The translations under genes and the position numbers were made by a program. This document shows, piece after piece, positions 33,664 to 42,746 of a stretch of 50,230 bases of DNA; position 1 is the stretch's first letter; each line of letters begins with the position of its first letter. The notes beneath the pieces were generated by a model. That model was not told the DNA's origin and made no database searches. It saw only the letters and a list, made by a program, of their open reading frames with translations. Origin of the DNA: Myxococcales bacterium (GTDB lineage: Bacteria > Myxococcota > Polyangia > Fen-1088); contig PMCR01000155.1 in the NCBI GenBank assembly GCA_003155465.1, forward strand, positions 1 to 50,230, written 5' to 3'.

Positions 33664-34836
33664 ATGCGCTCACTCGTCCGTGTCAGTCTCGCTCTGTCGG
33701 TCCTGCTCTTGATGTCGCCGCTCGCTTGGGCCGGCGACGGCCTTGCCCTGACCCCGCCCATGGGCTGGAATAGCTGGAACAAATTCGGCTGCAACGTCAG
33801 CGAGAAACTCATCCGGGCAGCGGCCGACGCGCTCGTGGGAAGCGGCATGAAGGACGCCGGTTACCAGTACGTGGTGATCGATGACTGCTGGCAGGTCAGG
33901 CGAGATGCGGCGGGGAAGATCGTGGCTGACCCCGAGCGTTTTCCCTCTGGGATCAAGGCGCTGGCCGACGCTATCCACGCGAAGGGCCTGAAGTTCGGGA
34001 TCTACTCGGACGCCGGCACCATGACCTGCGCCAAGCGGCCAGGCTCCAAAAATCACGAGGTGCAGGACGCGAAAACCTACGCCGAGTGGGGCGTCGACTA
34101 CCTGAAGTACGACTGGTGCAGCACCGACGGGCAGGACACCCGCGACTCCTATGCGAAGATGAGCCATGCCCTGCGCGCAAGCGGACGGCCGATTGTTTTT
34201 TCAATCTGCGAGTGGGGCAACAGCAAGCCGTGGACCTGGGCCGCGGGCATCGGGCACCTGTGGCGCGCCACCGGCGACATCCAGGACTGCTGGGACTGCG
34301 GCGCCAGCTGGGGTGGCATGGGCGTGGTTCACATCATCGACCTGATGGCCGACCTTTACCCATTTTCCGGCCCTGGCCACTGGAACGACCCGGACATGCT
34401 CGAGGTCGGCAATCGCGGGCTCACCCTAATCGAGAACCGGGCTCACTTCAGTTTCTGGGCCCTGTTCGCGGCGCCCTTGATGGCCGGCAATGACTTGCAA
34501 GCGATGCAGCCCGCGATCAGGGACATCCTCACCAACCGCGAGGTGATCGCGGTGGACCAGGACCCGCTCGGCATGCAAGGCCGCAAGGTGCGCGACAGTG
34601 GTGCGCACGAGGTGTGGCTCAAGCCGCTCGCAGACGGCTCGCGCGCCGTCATCCTGTTCAACCGCGGCAGCGAGGAGAGCCCGATCACGGCAGCGTGGGA
34701 GGACATCGGCCTCTTTCCCGGGACGAAGGCCTTGGTCCGCGATCTGTGGAAGAAGGCCGACGTCGGCACTTTCACCGTTCGCTTTGAGGCCAAGGTGGAA
34801 CCGCACGGTGTTGTGATGGTCAGGATCACGCCGTGA
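33664..34836 (+). CDS. GH27 alpha-galactosidase, secreted
   Basis: ATG 33664 has AGGAG 7 nt upstream and gives 390 residues with a signal peptide ending at LAWAGDG. GH27 landmarks follow in order: TPPMGWNSWNKFGCN, YVVIDDCWQ, KGLKFGIYSDAGTMTC, nucleophile Asp150 in YLKYDWC, acid/base Asp205 in RATGDIQD, GHWNDPDML and APLMAGNDL, then the beta-sandwich. The retaining enzyme removes alpha-1,6-linked galactose, for example from galactomannan or raffinose-type sugars. The gene is divergent from leuA and tandem with the GH10 xylanase 79 bp downstream. Confidence 0.95.
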   Translation: MRSLVRVSLALSVLLLMSPLAWAGDGLALTPPMGWNSWNKFGCNVSEKLIRAAADALVGSGMKDAGYQYVVIDDCWQVRRDAAGKIVADPERFPSGIKALADAIHAKGLKFGIYSDAGTMTCAKRPGSKNHEVQDAKTYAEWGVDYLKYDWCSTDGQDTRDSYAKMSHALRASGRPIVFSICEWGNSKPWTWAAGIGHLWRATGDIQDCWDCGASWGGMGVVHIIDLMADLYPFSGPGHWNDPDMLEVGNRGLTLIENRAHFSFWALFAAPLMAGNDLQAMQPAIRDILTNREVIAVDQDPLGMQGRKVRDSGAHEVWLKPLADGSRAVILFNRGSEESPITAAWEDIGLFPGTKALVRDLWKKADVGTFTVRFEAKVEPHGVVMVRITP

Positions 34837-34915
34837 CGGCATTGCGGGGGGAGAGCGCGCCCGAACGCAAAACTTGGGCTTGTCCCGCCATGCGGCATGC
34901 AGATAATCTTCCACC

Positions 34916-36874
34916 ATGCGCAGCGCCGTCCTTCCCTTTTCCATCCTCACCTTCGCCTTGACCCTCTCTGCCTGCTCCGATCACGGGGCTGCCTCGGCCG
35001 ACGCCGCGGAGGTCCCGCCCGACGCCGGCGTCGGCGACGGCCTGCCCCAGGGCACGCCGATTTTGGTCGGCGAGTTCGCCTTCCAGTCGTCGGGCGATGT
35101 CATCGTCAGCGGCGTTCCCGTGACCGGCCAACCCTTTGACTCCGCCTTGAACCTGATCACAGTGGGGCCGTACGCGGATGAATGGACGACGCAGTTGGTG
35201 GCTCCGGTCCCCGTCAAGATCAACCTGGGCGACGTGCTGCTGGCCACCTTCTGGGTGCGCTGCGAGAAGTCGCTGCTGGAAAATGGGGAATGCAAGACCA
35301 AGTACGTGTTCGAGCGGAACGGGACTCCGTATACCAAGTCGGTCGACTATCCGGTCAGCGCGGGCAAGGACTGGATGCAGTTCTTCGTGGGCTTCACTGC
35401 GGTCGAGAATTATGCGCTGAATGGCGCGCACACCATATTCCGCCTGGGCTATCCGAACCAGACCATCCAGATCGGCGGTTTCTCGCTGGTCAACTATGGC
35501 AAGAGCGTGACTTTGGATCAGCTTCCGACGACCACCGTCCACTACGCGGGCGAAACCCTGGACGCTCCCTGGCGCGCCGAGGCTGACCTGCGCATCGAGG
35601 CCATTCGCAAGGGCAATCTGACCATTACGGTGCAGGACTCTGCCGGCCAGCCGGTCGTGGGTGCAACGGTCGCGGTCAAGATGAAGCGCCACGCTTTTGG
35701 CTTCGGTTCTGCGATGGATTCGCGTTTCATGAAGACTGGAGCGGCGGCGTCGGTGGCGCGCTACCAACAAGAAATGGTCAAACTGTTCAACACCGTAGTC
35801 GAGGAGAACGCGCTGAAGTGGCCGGCGTTGGCGGGCGACTGGGGATCCTCCTACAGTCTCGACCTGGCCAAGTGGGGGGTTGACTGGGCGCGATCCCAGG
35901 GGCTGGCGGTGCGCGGCCACAACCTGGTCTGGCCGAGCTGGCGCAACACGCCCGCCAAGCTGCATGCGCTGATGACCGGTCCCGACGCGGGAGTCTCGAC
36001 CGACGCCAGCGACGCTGCTGAATCAGACGCAGGGGACGATGGCGATGCCGGCGACGCCACCGACGCCACCAGCCCTGCAAGTGCGACCGGGCCCGAGGCC
36101 GTGCGCGCGGCCATTCGCCAGCACATCACGGACACGGTGACCGCCATGGCGGGCAGGCTGGTTCACTGGGACGTTGTGAACGAGCCCTATGACAACCACG
36201 ACATTACCGACTTGCCCGGATTTGGCATGCCCGAGATGGCCGAGTGGTTCAAGCTGGCGCGGCAGGCGGATTCTTTGCCCAAGCTGTTCATCAACGACTA
36301 CGCCATCCTGGCCGGCGGCGGTGGCACCACACCACACCGCGATTTCTACGAGCAGACCATCAAAGACCTGCTGGCCGCCGGCGCGCCGCTCGACGGCGTG
36401 GGCATGCAGGGCCACTTCGGCCTGTCGGTGACAGCGCCGACCGATGCCTTGGCCATCTTGGATCGCTTCGGCAAGCTGGGCCCCGAGATCTGGATCACTG
36501 AATTCGACATGGTGGTGAGCGACCTCGACCTGGCTGGCCGCTACACGCGCGACATCCTGACCGTGCTGTTCAGCCACCCCAAGGTGGGCGGTTTCCTGAT
36601 GTGGGGTTTCTGGGACGGCGCCCACTGGATGAAGAACGCGCCCATCTACACCGCGGACTGGAAGTTGAAGCCCGCTGGCCAGGCGTACCTCGATCTCGTG
36701 TTCAGCAAGTGGTGGACCGACACCACCTGCACTGCCGACGCGTCCGGCGCGTGCCAGGTGCGCGGGTTCCTCGGCGACTACGAGCTGACCGTCACGTCGG
36801 GCAGCACGACCAAGGTGGTTGCCGCCAGCATGCCCAGCAAGGCCGGCCAGAGTATCACCGTCACATTGCCCTAG
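34916..36874 (+). CDS. GH10 endo-beta-1,4-xylanase lipoprotein with acidic insertion in the barrel
   Basis: 652 residues: lipobox LTLSAC, an Ala/Asp-rich spacer, a beta-sandwich CBM-like region of about 160 residues, a short TVQDSAGQPVVGATVAV strand region, then the GH10 barrel. Landmarks: FGFGSAMDSRF, NTVVEENALKWPAL, RGHNLVWPSW, acid/base Glu423 in WDVVNEPYD, FINDYAI, GVGMQGHFG and nucleophile Glu529 in WITEFDM. Between RGHNLVWPSW and the acid/base strand lies a 40-residue Asp/Ala/Ser run (about residues 355-395) like the lipoprotein linkers, sitting inside the catalytic domain. Predicted action: retaining hydrolysis of xylan. Confidence 0.92.
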   Translation: MRSAVLPFSILTFALTLSACSDHGAASADAAEVPPDAGVGDGLPQGTPILVGEFAFQSSGDVIVSGVPVTGQPFDSALNLITVGPYADEWTTQLVAPVPVKINLGDVLLATFWVRCEKSLLENGECKTKYVFERNGTPYTKSVDYPVSAGKDWMQFFVGFTAVENYALNGAHTIFRLGYPNQTIQIGGFSLVNYGKSVTLDQLPTTTVHYAGETLDAPWRAEADLRIEAIRKGNLTITVQDSAGQPVVGATVAVKMKRHAFGFGSAMDSRFMKTGAAASVARYQQEMVKLFNTVVEENALKWPALAGDWGSSYSLDLAKWGVDWARSQGLAVRGHNLVWPSWRNTPAKLHALMTGPDAGVSTDASDAAESDAGDDGDAGDATDATSPASATGPEAVRAAIRQHITDTVTAMAGRLVHWDVVNEPYDNHDITDLPGFGMPEMAEWFKLARQADSLPKLFINDYAILAGGGGTTPHRDFYEQTIKDLLAAGAPLDGVGMQGHFGLSVTAPTDALAILDRFGKLGPEIWITEFDMVVSDLDLAGRYTRDILTVLFSHPKVGGFLMWGFWDGAHWMKNAPIYTADWKLKPAGQAYLDLVFSKWWTDTTCTADASGACQVRGFLGDYELTVTSGSTTKVVAASMPSKAGQSITVTLP

Positions 36875-36983
36875 TGCGGCTGGGCCGCTGCCGCGCTTGG
36901 CCTCGCAGTCGTAGCGCCAATCGACGCGATCAGAATCCGCTTGTCCGCACTGTGGCCAGGAGTAACCTACCCGCGGAGCACGC

Positions 36984-38417
36984 ATGGCGCTGCACGAAGG
37001 CCACCTGTTCGGCAACTACCGCATCGTCCGGCTAATCGGCGAAGGCGGTTTTGGCGAGGTCTATCTTGCCGAGAACCCGCTCATCGAACGCCGCGCCGCC
37101 GTCAAGGTCCTGCACACGGCCCTGGCGCGGGATGCGGAACTGGTCCGGCGTTTTCTTAACGAGGCACGGGCGGCCAGCGCCATCCGTCATCGCAACATTA
37201 TTGAAGTCTTCGACGCTGGCGTGACGCCCGATGGCGCGCCTTACATCCTGATGGAGTTTCTCGAAGGGGTGTCCCTGCAGAAACGCCTAGTGGAGAAAGG
37301 CCGTCTTCCCCTAGCGCAGGGTCTGGAAATCGCGCGCCAAGGAGGTTCGGCCTTGGCGGCGGCCCATGCAGCCGGGATCGTGCACCGTGACCTCAAGCCA
37401 GAGAATTTGTTTCTGGTGCCCGAGGCGGGTGCGCCCTACGGCGAACGGGTGAAGATCCTGGATTTTGGTATCGCGAAGATAAGGCGAGCCGGTGGCACGG
37501 GCGGAACCATGCGGACGCAAGCCGGTCTGATCATGGGCAGCCCGGCATACATGTCACCGGAGCAGTGCAGGGACAGCGCGGACGTGGATCTGCGGTCGGA
37601 TATCTATTCCTTCGCGATCATCATTTTCGAGATGCTGGCGGGAAGGACGCCGTATCTGGCGGCATCCGGCACGGAAATGCTGATCGAGCATCTGACTGGG
37701 ACGCTCGCGCCCTTGCGCGAACTGGTTGCCGATCTGCCCGCCCATGTGGACACAGCGATCACGCGGGCCCTGTCCCGGACGCGCGATGACCGTTTCGCGA
37801 GCATGGCATCGTTCGTGAGCGCGCTGCGCGGCGAGGCGGGCGCGGCTGCCTTGGGTCGGCAGTCGTCCTCGGGGGAGCTGCCGGCGGTTGGGGAAAGCCC
37901 TGTGGCACCGGCCACGCGAGTCATGGAGATCCAGTCAATCACGACGCTTTCACGAGCGACTGGTGAGGCAGGGGCGTCGGCCGGCGACGACGTGCTGTTG
38001 CAGGCCACGCGAAATCGGCGTTGGCCGCTCTTCGCAATCGGTGCAGGGGCCGTGGCAGGGCTTGCGCTTTTTCTGTTGGCACGACCCAGTCACGACCTGG
38101 CGCCACCACCGACGCCCGGCACGCTTGCGGCCGCAGACGCCGCAGTTGCTGGTCCAGCCGCGCCCGCCCGACAGGAGCTGGCGCGGGACGCGGGCTCGGC
38201 GGTGCGGGTTGTCCTTCATGGCCGACCTGATGGTGGGGCGGTCCCACACACGGTGACTCGGACGCAGCCGGTCGGAATGTCGGCACGTGCAGCACTTCCG
38301 CCAGCCGTGGCCGGGGCGTCGCCCGCCAGAAAGCCCACGCATGCGGCCGCACGCCAGAGAAGTGCCCCGCCTGCCATCAAGAAGGATAGATCAGAAGACC
38401 AATGGTTCGTTCATTAG
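36984..38417 (+). CDS. PknB-type transmembrane serine/threonine protein kinase
   Basis: 477 residues. The kinase domain (about residues 12-275) has the Gly loop [12 protein letters not shown], catalytic Lys in [22 protein letters not shown] and [10 protein letters not shown] with a well-formed activation segment. A linker leads to one membrane helix ([20 protein letters not shown], around residue 350) and a short Ala/Pro-rich extracytoplasmic tail with no PASTA repeat. This is the common myxobacterial Hanks-kinase layout. Substrate unknown; it stands alone, 110 bp after the xylanase gene. Confidence 0.92.
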   Translation: MALHEGHLFGNYRIVRLIGEGGFGEVYLAENPLIERRAAVKVLHTALARDAELVRRFLNEARAASAIRHRNIIEVFDAGVTPDGAPYILMEFLEGVSLQKRLVEKGRLPLAQGLEIARQGGSALAAAHAAGIVHRDLKPENLFLVPEAGAPYGERVKILDFGIAKIRRAGGTGGTMRTQAGLIMGSPAYMSPEQCRDSADVDLRSDIYSFAIIIFEMLAGRTPYLAASGTEMLIEHLTGTLAPLRELVADLPAHVDTAITRALSRTRDDRFASMASFVSALRGEAGAAALGRQSSSGELPAVGESPVAPATRVMEIQSITTLSRATGEAGASAGDDVLLQATRNRRWPLFAIGAGAVAGLALFLLARPSHDLAPPPTPGTLAAADAAVAGPAAPARQELARDAGSAVRVVLHGRPDGGAVPHTVTRTQPVGMSARAALPPAVAGASPARKPTHAAARQRSAPPAIKKDRSEDQWFVH

Positions 38418-38558
38418 CGAGATTGTCATGGGGGATCGCGATTGACACTGCGTTGTGCGTGTCGCTGGGCGAAGGGCGGTGGCATTGAAGCCGATGCTGG
38501 GGCGAGGGTTAGCGGGTGCCGGCGTGGCCGGAATGCTCTGACAGATCCAGGAGACGTC

Positions 38559-39395
38559 ATGAAGCCACTGATTGTGAGTCTGCTCATGATTGCGGCCGCG
38601 TGTCAGTCGAGCGGCCAACCGACTGAAAGCCGCGATGCCGGCACGAGCACCGGAGGAATCGGCGGCATTGGCGGCAGCAGCCACACTACCACCGGTGGTA
38701 TTCCTGGTGGCGGCGGCACCAGCAGCAGTGGCGGCGTCACGAACACAGGCGGCGTGACCAGCACGGGCGGAATCGGCGGAGTCGGCGGCACTGACGGTGG
38801 TACCGGCGGCGGCGGTACGGCCGGTGGCTTGAGCGGAGGTGGCGGCACCACCAGCAGCAGCGGGGGTACGAACAAAGGCGGCGCCACCGCGACCGGTGGT
38901 ACGGGAACGGCGACTTCCACCGGCGGCACGGGCTCGTGCGACCTTCCGGCGTGCTACCAGGACCTAGTTTCCGCCTGCGTTCCTACCGGCACTTGTGTCG
39001 AGCAGAGGGTCGCCATGTGCGGTGCCACGGCCTGCCCGCAGCCGCTCGGGACCTTGCCAAGCAGCATAGTTGCCAACCAGTGCTACGCCAACGGCGTCAC
39101 GGTCGTTGAAGTGACAGACACCGCATCCACCAACGTGGTCACAACCGTCAAAGGGAACGGCAAGGCATGCTATTCCTACGAAACCCAATACTCGGAGGAG
39201 AGCCCCACCTCGCTGCCAATCGTGCTGAAGAATCCCGCGGGAACCACTGTCGTCACCTTTGTCATCGACAATACCAACAGCACCGCGTCCATCACCTGCG
39301 CGGGCGACTCTCCCGTGCAGGTGTCGCTGGACTGTCTGCCATCCTCCGCGGCCGGTGCCACCGCCGATTGCAATACGGGAACCTGCACTCCGTAG
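38559..39395 (+). CDS. Gly-rich linker lipoprotein with Cys-containing C-terminal domain
   Basis: ATG 38559 has AGGAG 5-6 nt upstream. 278 residues: signal MKPLIVSLLMIAAAC, a Gly/Thr/Ser linker of about 100 residues, then a domain of about 155 residues with at least ten cysteines (CDLPACYQDLVSACVPTGTC, CGATACPQPLG, CYSYET). I do not recognise the family; similar short lipoproteins are common in Polyangia. Exported and probably disulfide-bonded; function unknown. Confidence 0.75.
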   Translation: MKPLIVSLLMIAAACQSSGQPTESRDAGTSTGGIGGIGGSSHTTTGGIPGGGGTSSSGGVTNTGGVTSTGGIGGVGGTDGGTGGGGTAGGLSGGGGTTSSSGGTNKGGATATGGTGTATSTGGTGSCDLPACYQDLVSACVPTGTCVEQRVAMCGATACPQPLGTLPSSIVANQCYANGVTVVEVTDTASTNVVTTVKGNGKACYSYETQYSEESPTSLPIVLKNPAGTTVVTFVIDNTNSTASITCAGDSPVQVSLDCLPSSAAGATADCNTGTCTP

Positions 39396-39511
39396 TCCTG
39401 TCCGCCAGCAAGCCTTACATCCACGCGAATAGCCCAAGTTGCGCGAACAGGCCGGCGGTCGGCTTGTGCCAGCACGCGACACGGGCTGCTGCCATCTGCT
39501 GCCCGGACTTG

Positions 39512-39700
39512 GGCTATCATGGTTCCTTCCCTGCTCCTCTCCGCTGGACAGAGCCCGATATCTCCGGCTCAGGTGCGGGCCCACGAATGCGGATGGGCGA
39601 TCTGAATGGTGATGGAAGGCTTGACATTCTGTTGGTGCAAGCCACGAACGACAGTACACCAGACAGCGGCCGTCGGCCGGCCTGCGCTGTGGTACCCTGA
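39512..39700 (+). pseudogene. FG-GAP/VCBS-repeat gene fragment
   Basis: Within the gap before the TPR gene one frame reads FPAPLRWTEPDISGSGAG, PRMRMGDLNGDGRLDILLVQ and stops at 39698. DLNGDGRLDILLVQA is a classic FG-GAP/VCBS calcium-binding strand pair, as in PL11-like or other propeller enzymes. No start codon with a signal peptide precedes it and the propeller stops after one blade. It is interpreted as the truncated N-terminal blade of a lost gene. Confidence 0.5.
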
Positions 39701-39704
39701 CTGG

Positions 39705-41477
39705 GTGAGCACGCGAAAAGCCAGGCCGATCCCTCTTGCCCTGGCGGCGCTGTGTCTGGGTGCTTGCGCAACCCAGATGCCGCCCATCACCAAGCTGGTC
39801 AACGACCGGCGGATCGTCACGCGATCCGTGAATGCCAGCGCCTATGAGCACGCCAGCCGGGCGTTGATTTACGAGGAGGAGGAGCGCTGGGAGGCCGCCG
39901 CGGCGGAACTGCAGCGGGCTTTGGTCTTCGACGACGAATCGCCTGAGCTGCAGGCACAGTTGGCCGAGGTTTTCATGCGCCTGGGGCGTCTCTCCGATGC
40001 GGCCGCGGCCATCCGCGCTTCGTTCAAGATCGAAGCAACGGCCGATGGCTTGATGGCCGAGGCACATCTCCGGCAAGCGCAGGGTGACATGGCGGCAGCG
40101 GTGCAAGCCCTGGGACAAGCGAGGGGAAAGGTGGACCTGGCCGACGAGCCTGATATGGCCGAGATGGTCTATCTCGAGCTGGCAGAGGCGCAGATTCTGT
40201 CGCTCGACGTGCCTGCCGCGGCCCGGACTTTGGCCGATCTCTGCCGCAGCGAACCGGCATCGCTTTCGGGGCACATGCGCCTGATGGCGGTGGCCTGGGC
40301 GCTGGGCGACATGGGGCAAAGCGAAGCGCATTTGCGCCAGACCTTGGCCGAGGAGCCGAACCACATCGAGGCGCTGACGGCCCTGGCGTGGCTTCTGGCC
40401 GCCCAGGGGCGCAACGACGACGCCCGGCGCGCGTTCCGCGAAGCCTTGGACAGGGGAGAGGGGGCCTTGGAAGTCGCGGCGGCCTACGCGCGTTTCCTGG
40501 TGAGCATCGGCGACAACAAGGCTGCCGAGCAGCTTGCCGACGATCTTGTGTCTTCCCTGGCCGGTTCGGATCCCGAGACTCTGTCAGGCAGCATTGAACT
40601 GGAGCGTTCGGCGCACCGGCTGGACAGAGCCATGGCGCTGGTGAAGAAGGCGCAGGAGGCGGGCGTCTCTGACGACCGCAAGATCCGGCTGGCGCTGACT
40701 GCGGCCGCCCTGCTTAAAGAGCAAGGCCAGGGTGAGGCGGCGGTGGAGACCTTGCTTGCGGTGCCCAAGACCTCGCCGCTATTCTTCGAGGCGCGGGTGC
40801 GGGCGGCGGAGTTGCTGCGCGACGGGGGCAAGACCACTGAGGCGGCCGGTGCGGCACAAGACGCCGCGACGGCGGCGGGTGACAATGCGGACCAGAAGAC
40901 GGACGCGGCGATTGCGCTGGCTTTCGTCGACGAAAAACGCGGCGATGCCATCATGGCCGCGCGCAGGTTGGAGGCACTGCGAGCCAGCCAGCCGGGCCAC
41001 GCGCACCTGACCCTGAGCCTGGCCATGATCGAAGAACGCCGGGGCGCTTGGCAGCATGCCCTCGAACTGGTCGAGCCCCTCATCAGGAAGAAGCCTGGCT
41101 CGGTCGAGGTGCTCAACTTCTGGGGCTTCGTCGCGGCGGACCATGGTCACGATTTGGACAAGGCACAGAGGCGGCTGCAAGCCGCGGCGGCTTTGGAACC
41201 CGGGACGGGCGCGGTGCTGGACAGCCTGGGCTGGGTGAGCTTCCGCGCAGGCCAACTGGACAAGGCCGGCGTCTTCTTGGAGCAGGCCGGGCGGCTCGAC
41301 CCCGCCGACGCCGAAATTCTCACCCACCTGGGCGATCTGTACGCAAAACGATCAGAGCCCGAACGGGCCGCGGGCGCGTACCGCAAGGCCTTGAGCAAGA
41401 AACCCGAGGAACGCCTGCGTCGGCGGCTGGAGGAGAGCCTGGCAGGCATCGAATCCCGGCGCGCCGCCGGGCGGTAG
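39705..41477 (+). CDS. TPR-repeat outer-membrane lipoprotein
   Basis: GTG 39705 gives a lipoprotein signal (RKARPIPLALAALCLGAC); the open frame continues upstream but without a signal. About 590 residues consisting of tandem TPR motifs throughout (YEHASRALIYEEEERWEAAA, LAEVFMRLGRLSDAA, LNFWGFVAADHGHDLDKAQ, LDSLGWVSFRAGQLDKA, LTHLGDLYAKRSEPERAAGAY). TPR superhelices scaffold protein complexes. The LolB/DUF4292-like gene starts 83 bp later, a pairing typical of myxobacterial envelope-assembly loci, so a role in lipoprotein or polysaccharide export assembly is plausible but unproven. Confidence 0.85.
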   Translation: MSTRKARPIPLALAALCLGACATQMPPITKLVNDRRIVTRSVNASAYEHASRALIYEEEERWEAAAAELQRALVFDDESPELQAQLAEVFMRLGRLSDAAAAIRASFKIEATADGLMAEAHLRQAQGDMAAAVQALGQARGKVDLADEPDMAEMVYLELAEAQILSLDVPAAARTLADLCRSEPASLSGHMRLMAVAWALGDMGQSEAHLRQTLAEEPNHIEALTALAWLLAAQGRNDDARRAFREALDRGEGALEVAAAYARFLVSIGDNKAAEQLADDLVSSLAGSDPETLSGSIELERSAHRLDRAMALVKKAQEAGVSDDRKIRLALTAAALLKEQGQGEAAVETLLAVPKTSPLFFEARVRAAELLRDGGKTTEAAGAAQDAATAAGDNADQKTDAAIALAFVDEKRGDAIMAARRLEALRASQPGHAHLTLSLAMIEERRGAWQHALELVEPLIRKKPGSVEVLNFWGFVAADHGHDLDKAQRRLQAAAALEPGTGAVLDSLGWVSFRAGQLDKAGVFLEQAGRLDPADAEILTHLGDLYAKRSEPERAAGAYRKALSKKPEERLRRRLEESLAGIESRRAAGR

Positions 41478-41560
41478 CAGATGCAGCGAGTGACAGCCAT
41501 GGGCACCGCATCCGACCGGCGGGGTGGTTCTCAAGCCCGCCCCGACACAAGGGGTGCCGC

Positions 41561-42376
41561 TTGAAGCCGGTCAGGATGACCGCGCCCAGCGCTGCAGCCG
41601 TCGCGCTTTCCCTCCTATTTGCCGCGTGCGCGACTGCGCCGGTGCAACGGACATATCCGGTTCCCACCGCCGATGAGCTGCTGGCGGCCCTGCGTGCGCG
41701 CCAAGTCGCTGCGCGCAGTCTGAATTTGGAAACCCGCACCACGAGCTGGCTGGGCGGCGAGCGCGTGCGCGGGACGGTGCAGATGCTGGTCGAGCGTAGC
41801 GGCAACCTGCGCTTTGAAGCGGAGGTTTCGTTGCAAGGCACAGTGGCCGTGCTGGCGGTTCAGAACGGTGTTTTCGTTTTCGTCGACCACCAGAAGAAGA
41901 CTTTTCGCCTGGGCCCCGCCACCCCGAGTGACGTGGCTTCTTTGATTCGCATTCCCCTGCCACCCCAGGCCGTGGCCGCCATCTTGCTCGGCGACGTGTT
42001 TTTCCCCGAGGGGACCAAGGCGCTGGATGTCGGGTGGGATCGTGGCGCCGATGTGCTGCACCTGCAGACGCCAGACGGCTCGCAGTTGTGGGTCAGTCTG
42101 CGCCGGCCGGCGCCTCTGGTGGCTGCCTGGGACGTGGTCGCGGTCGCGGGTCAGCCCGAGTTCGTGCGTGCCCGCTGGCGCGTGGCCTACGAGGATCTGA
42201 AGCAGGTCGACGGTCGGTCGTTCCCGGCGCTCATTCGCTTTGCTGAGGTGGGTCGCGATTTTGATGACGGCGTGGAGATCAAGGTCCGCGACCGTATCCT
42301 CAACCCCTCCTTTCCGGCTGACGCCTTCCTGCTCGTGCCGCCGCCCGGCTATCTGTCGCAGAAGCCGGGGACGTAG
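41561..42376 (+). CDS. LolB/DUF4292-like outer-membrane lipoprotein
   Basis: TTG 41561 is preferred: GGGG lies about 6 nt upstream and the extra MKPVR supplies the basic n-region before LSLLFAAC; ATG 41576 is the alternative. 271 residues. The mature part (ADELLAALRARQVAARSLNL, RGTVQMLVERSGNLRFEAEV, VFVDHQKKTFRLG) forms half-barrel strands as in LolB and DUF4292 lipoproteins, which bind acylated ligands and insert lipoproteins into the outer membrane. It follows the TPR lipoprotein in the same direction. Confidence 0.72.
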   Translation: MKPVRMTAPSAAAVALSLLFAACATAPVQRTYPVPTADELLAALRARQVAARSLNLETRTTSWLGGERVRGTVQMLVERSGNLRFEAEVSLQGTVAVLAVQNGVFVFVDHQKKTFRLGPATPSDVASLIRIPLPPQAVAAILLGDVFFPEGTKALDVGWDRGADVLHLQTPDGSQLWVSLRRPAPLVAAWDVVAVAGQPEFVRARWRVAYEDLKQVDGRSFPALIRFAEVGRDFDDGVEIKVRDRILNPSFPADAFLLVPPPGYLSQKPGT

Positions 42377-42446
42377 CTACGGCTTGTCGGGTAATTCCGG
42401 GCCGCCCGCAGGGCCGGCACGCGGATGGCGGGTCGCGGGCGGCGTG

Positions 42447-42620
42447 GGCGAGGGCGTGAGCGTGTTCGTGTGGGATACGCGGGAGGCGGAAGGCGTGGGG
42501 CGAGGGCGTGAGCGCTCCGGGTGCCGCGGGCCGCGGGTCGCTCACGCTCACCCTCACGCGAGACGCCCACGCGGGCCGCTTTTCGCTGGTCGCTCACGCT
42601 ACCGCTCACGCTCACGGGCA
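42447..42620. repeat. Cluster of inverted GCGTGAGCG/CGCTCACGC repeats
   Basis: The 370-bp gap 42377-42746 has no gene. It contains GGGCGTGAGCG twice (42452-42462, 42504-42514) and, downstream, the complementary CGCTCACGCT in several close copies (42539-42548, 42591-42600, 42603-42612). The two groups can pair into a long imperfect stem between the convergent lipoprotein and ClpX-like genes, perhaps a bidirectional terminator or a REP-like element. Confidence 0.55.
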
Positions 42621-42746
42621 CGCTGGCCGATCTGCCATTGGTCGAAACGCCCGGCGATTGGACTACCCGACAATCATCCGATGGTGGTACTGACCGACAC
42701 AGTGGACTGGACCGAGATGGAGATAGACGGGTGCAAGCTGAAAAAG

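Noticed and set aside
34826..37015. Minus-strand open frames opposite the GH10 gene
   Set aside because: No motif, and the plus strand encodes a complete xylanase.
42377..42746. CRISPR-like repeat array
   Set aside because: Units are short, irregular, on both strands and lack constant spacers; no cas genes nearby.
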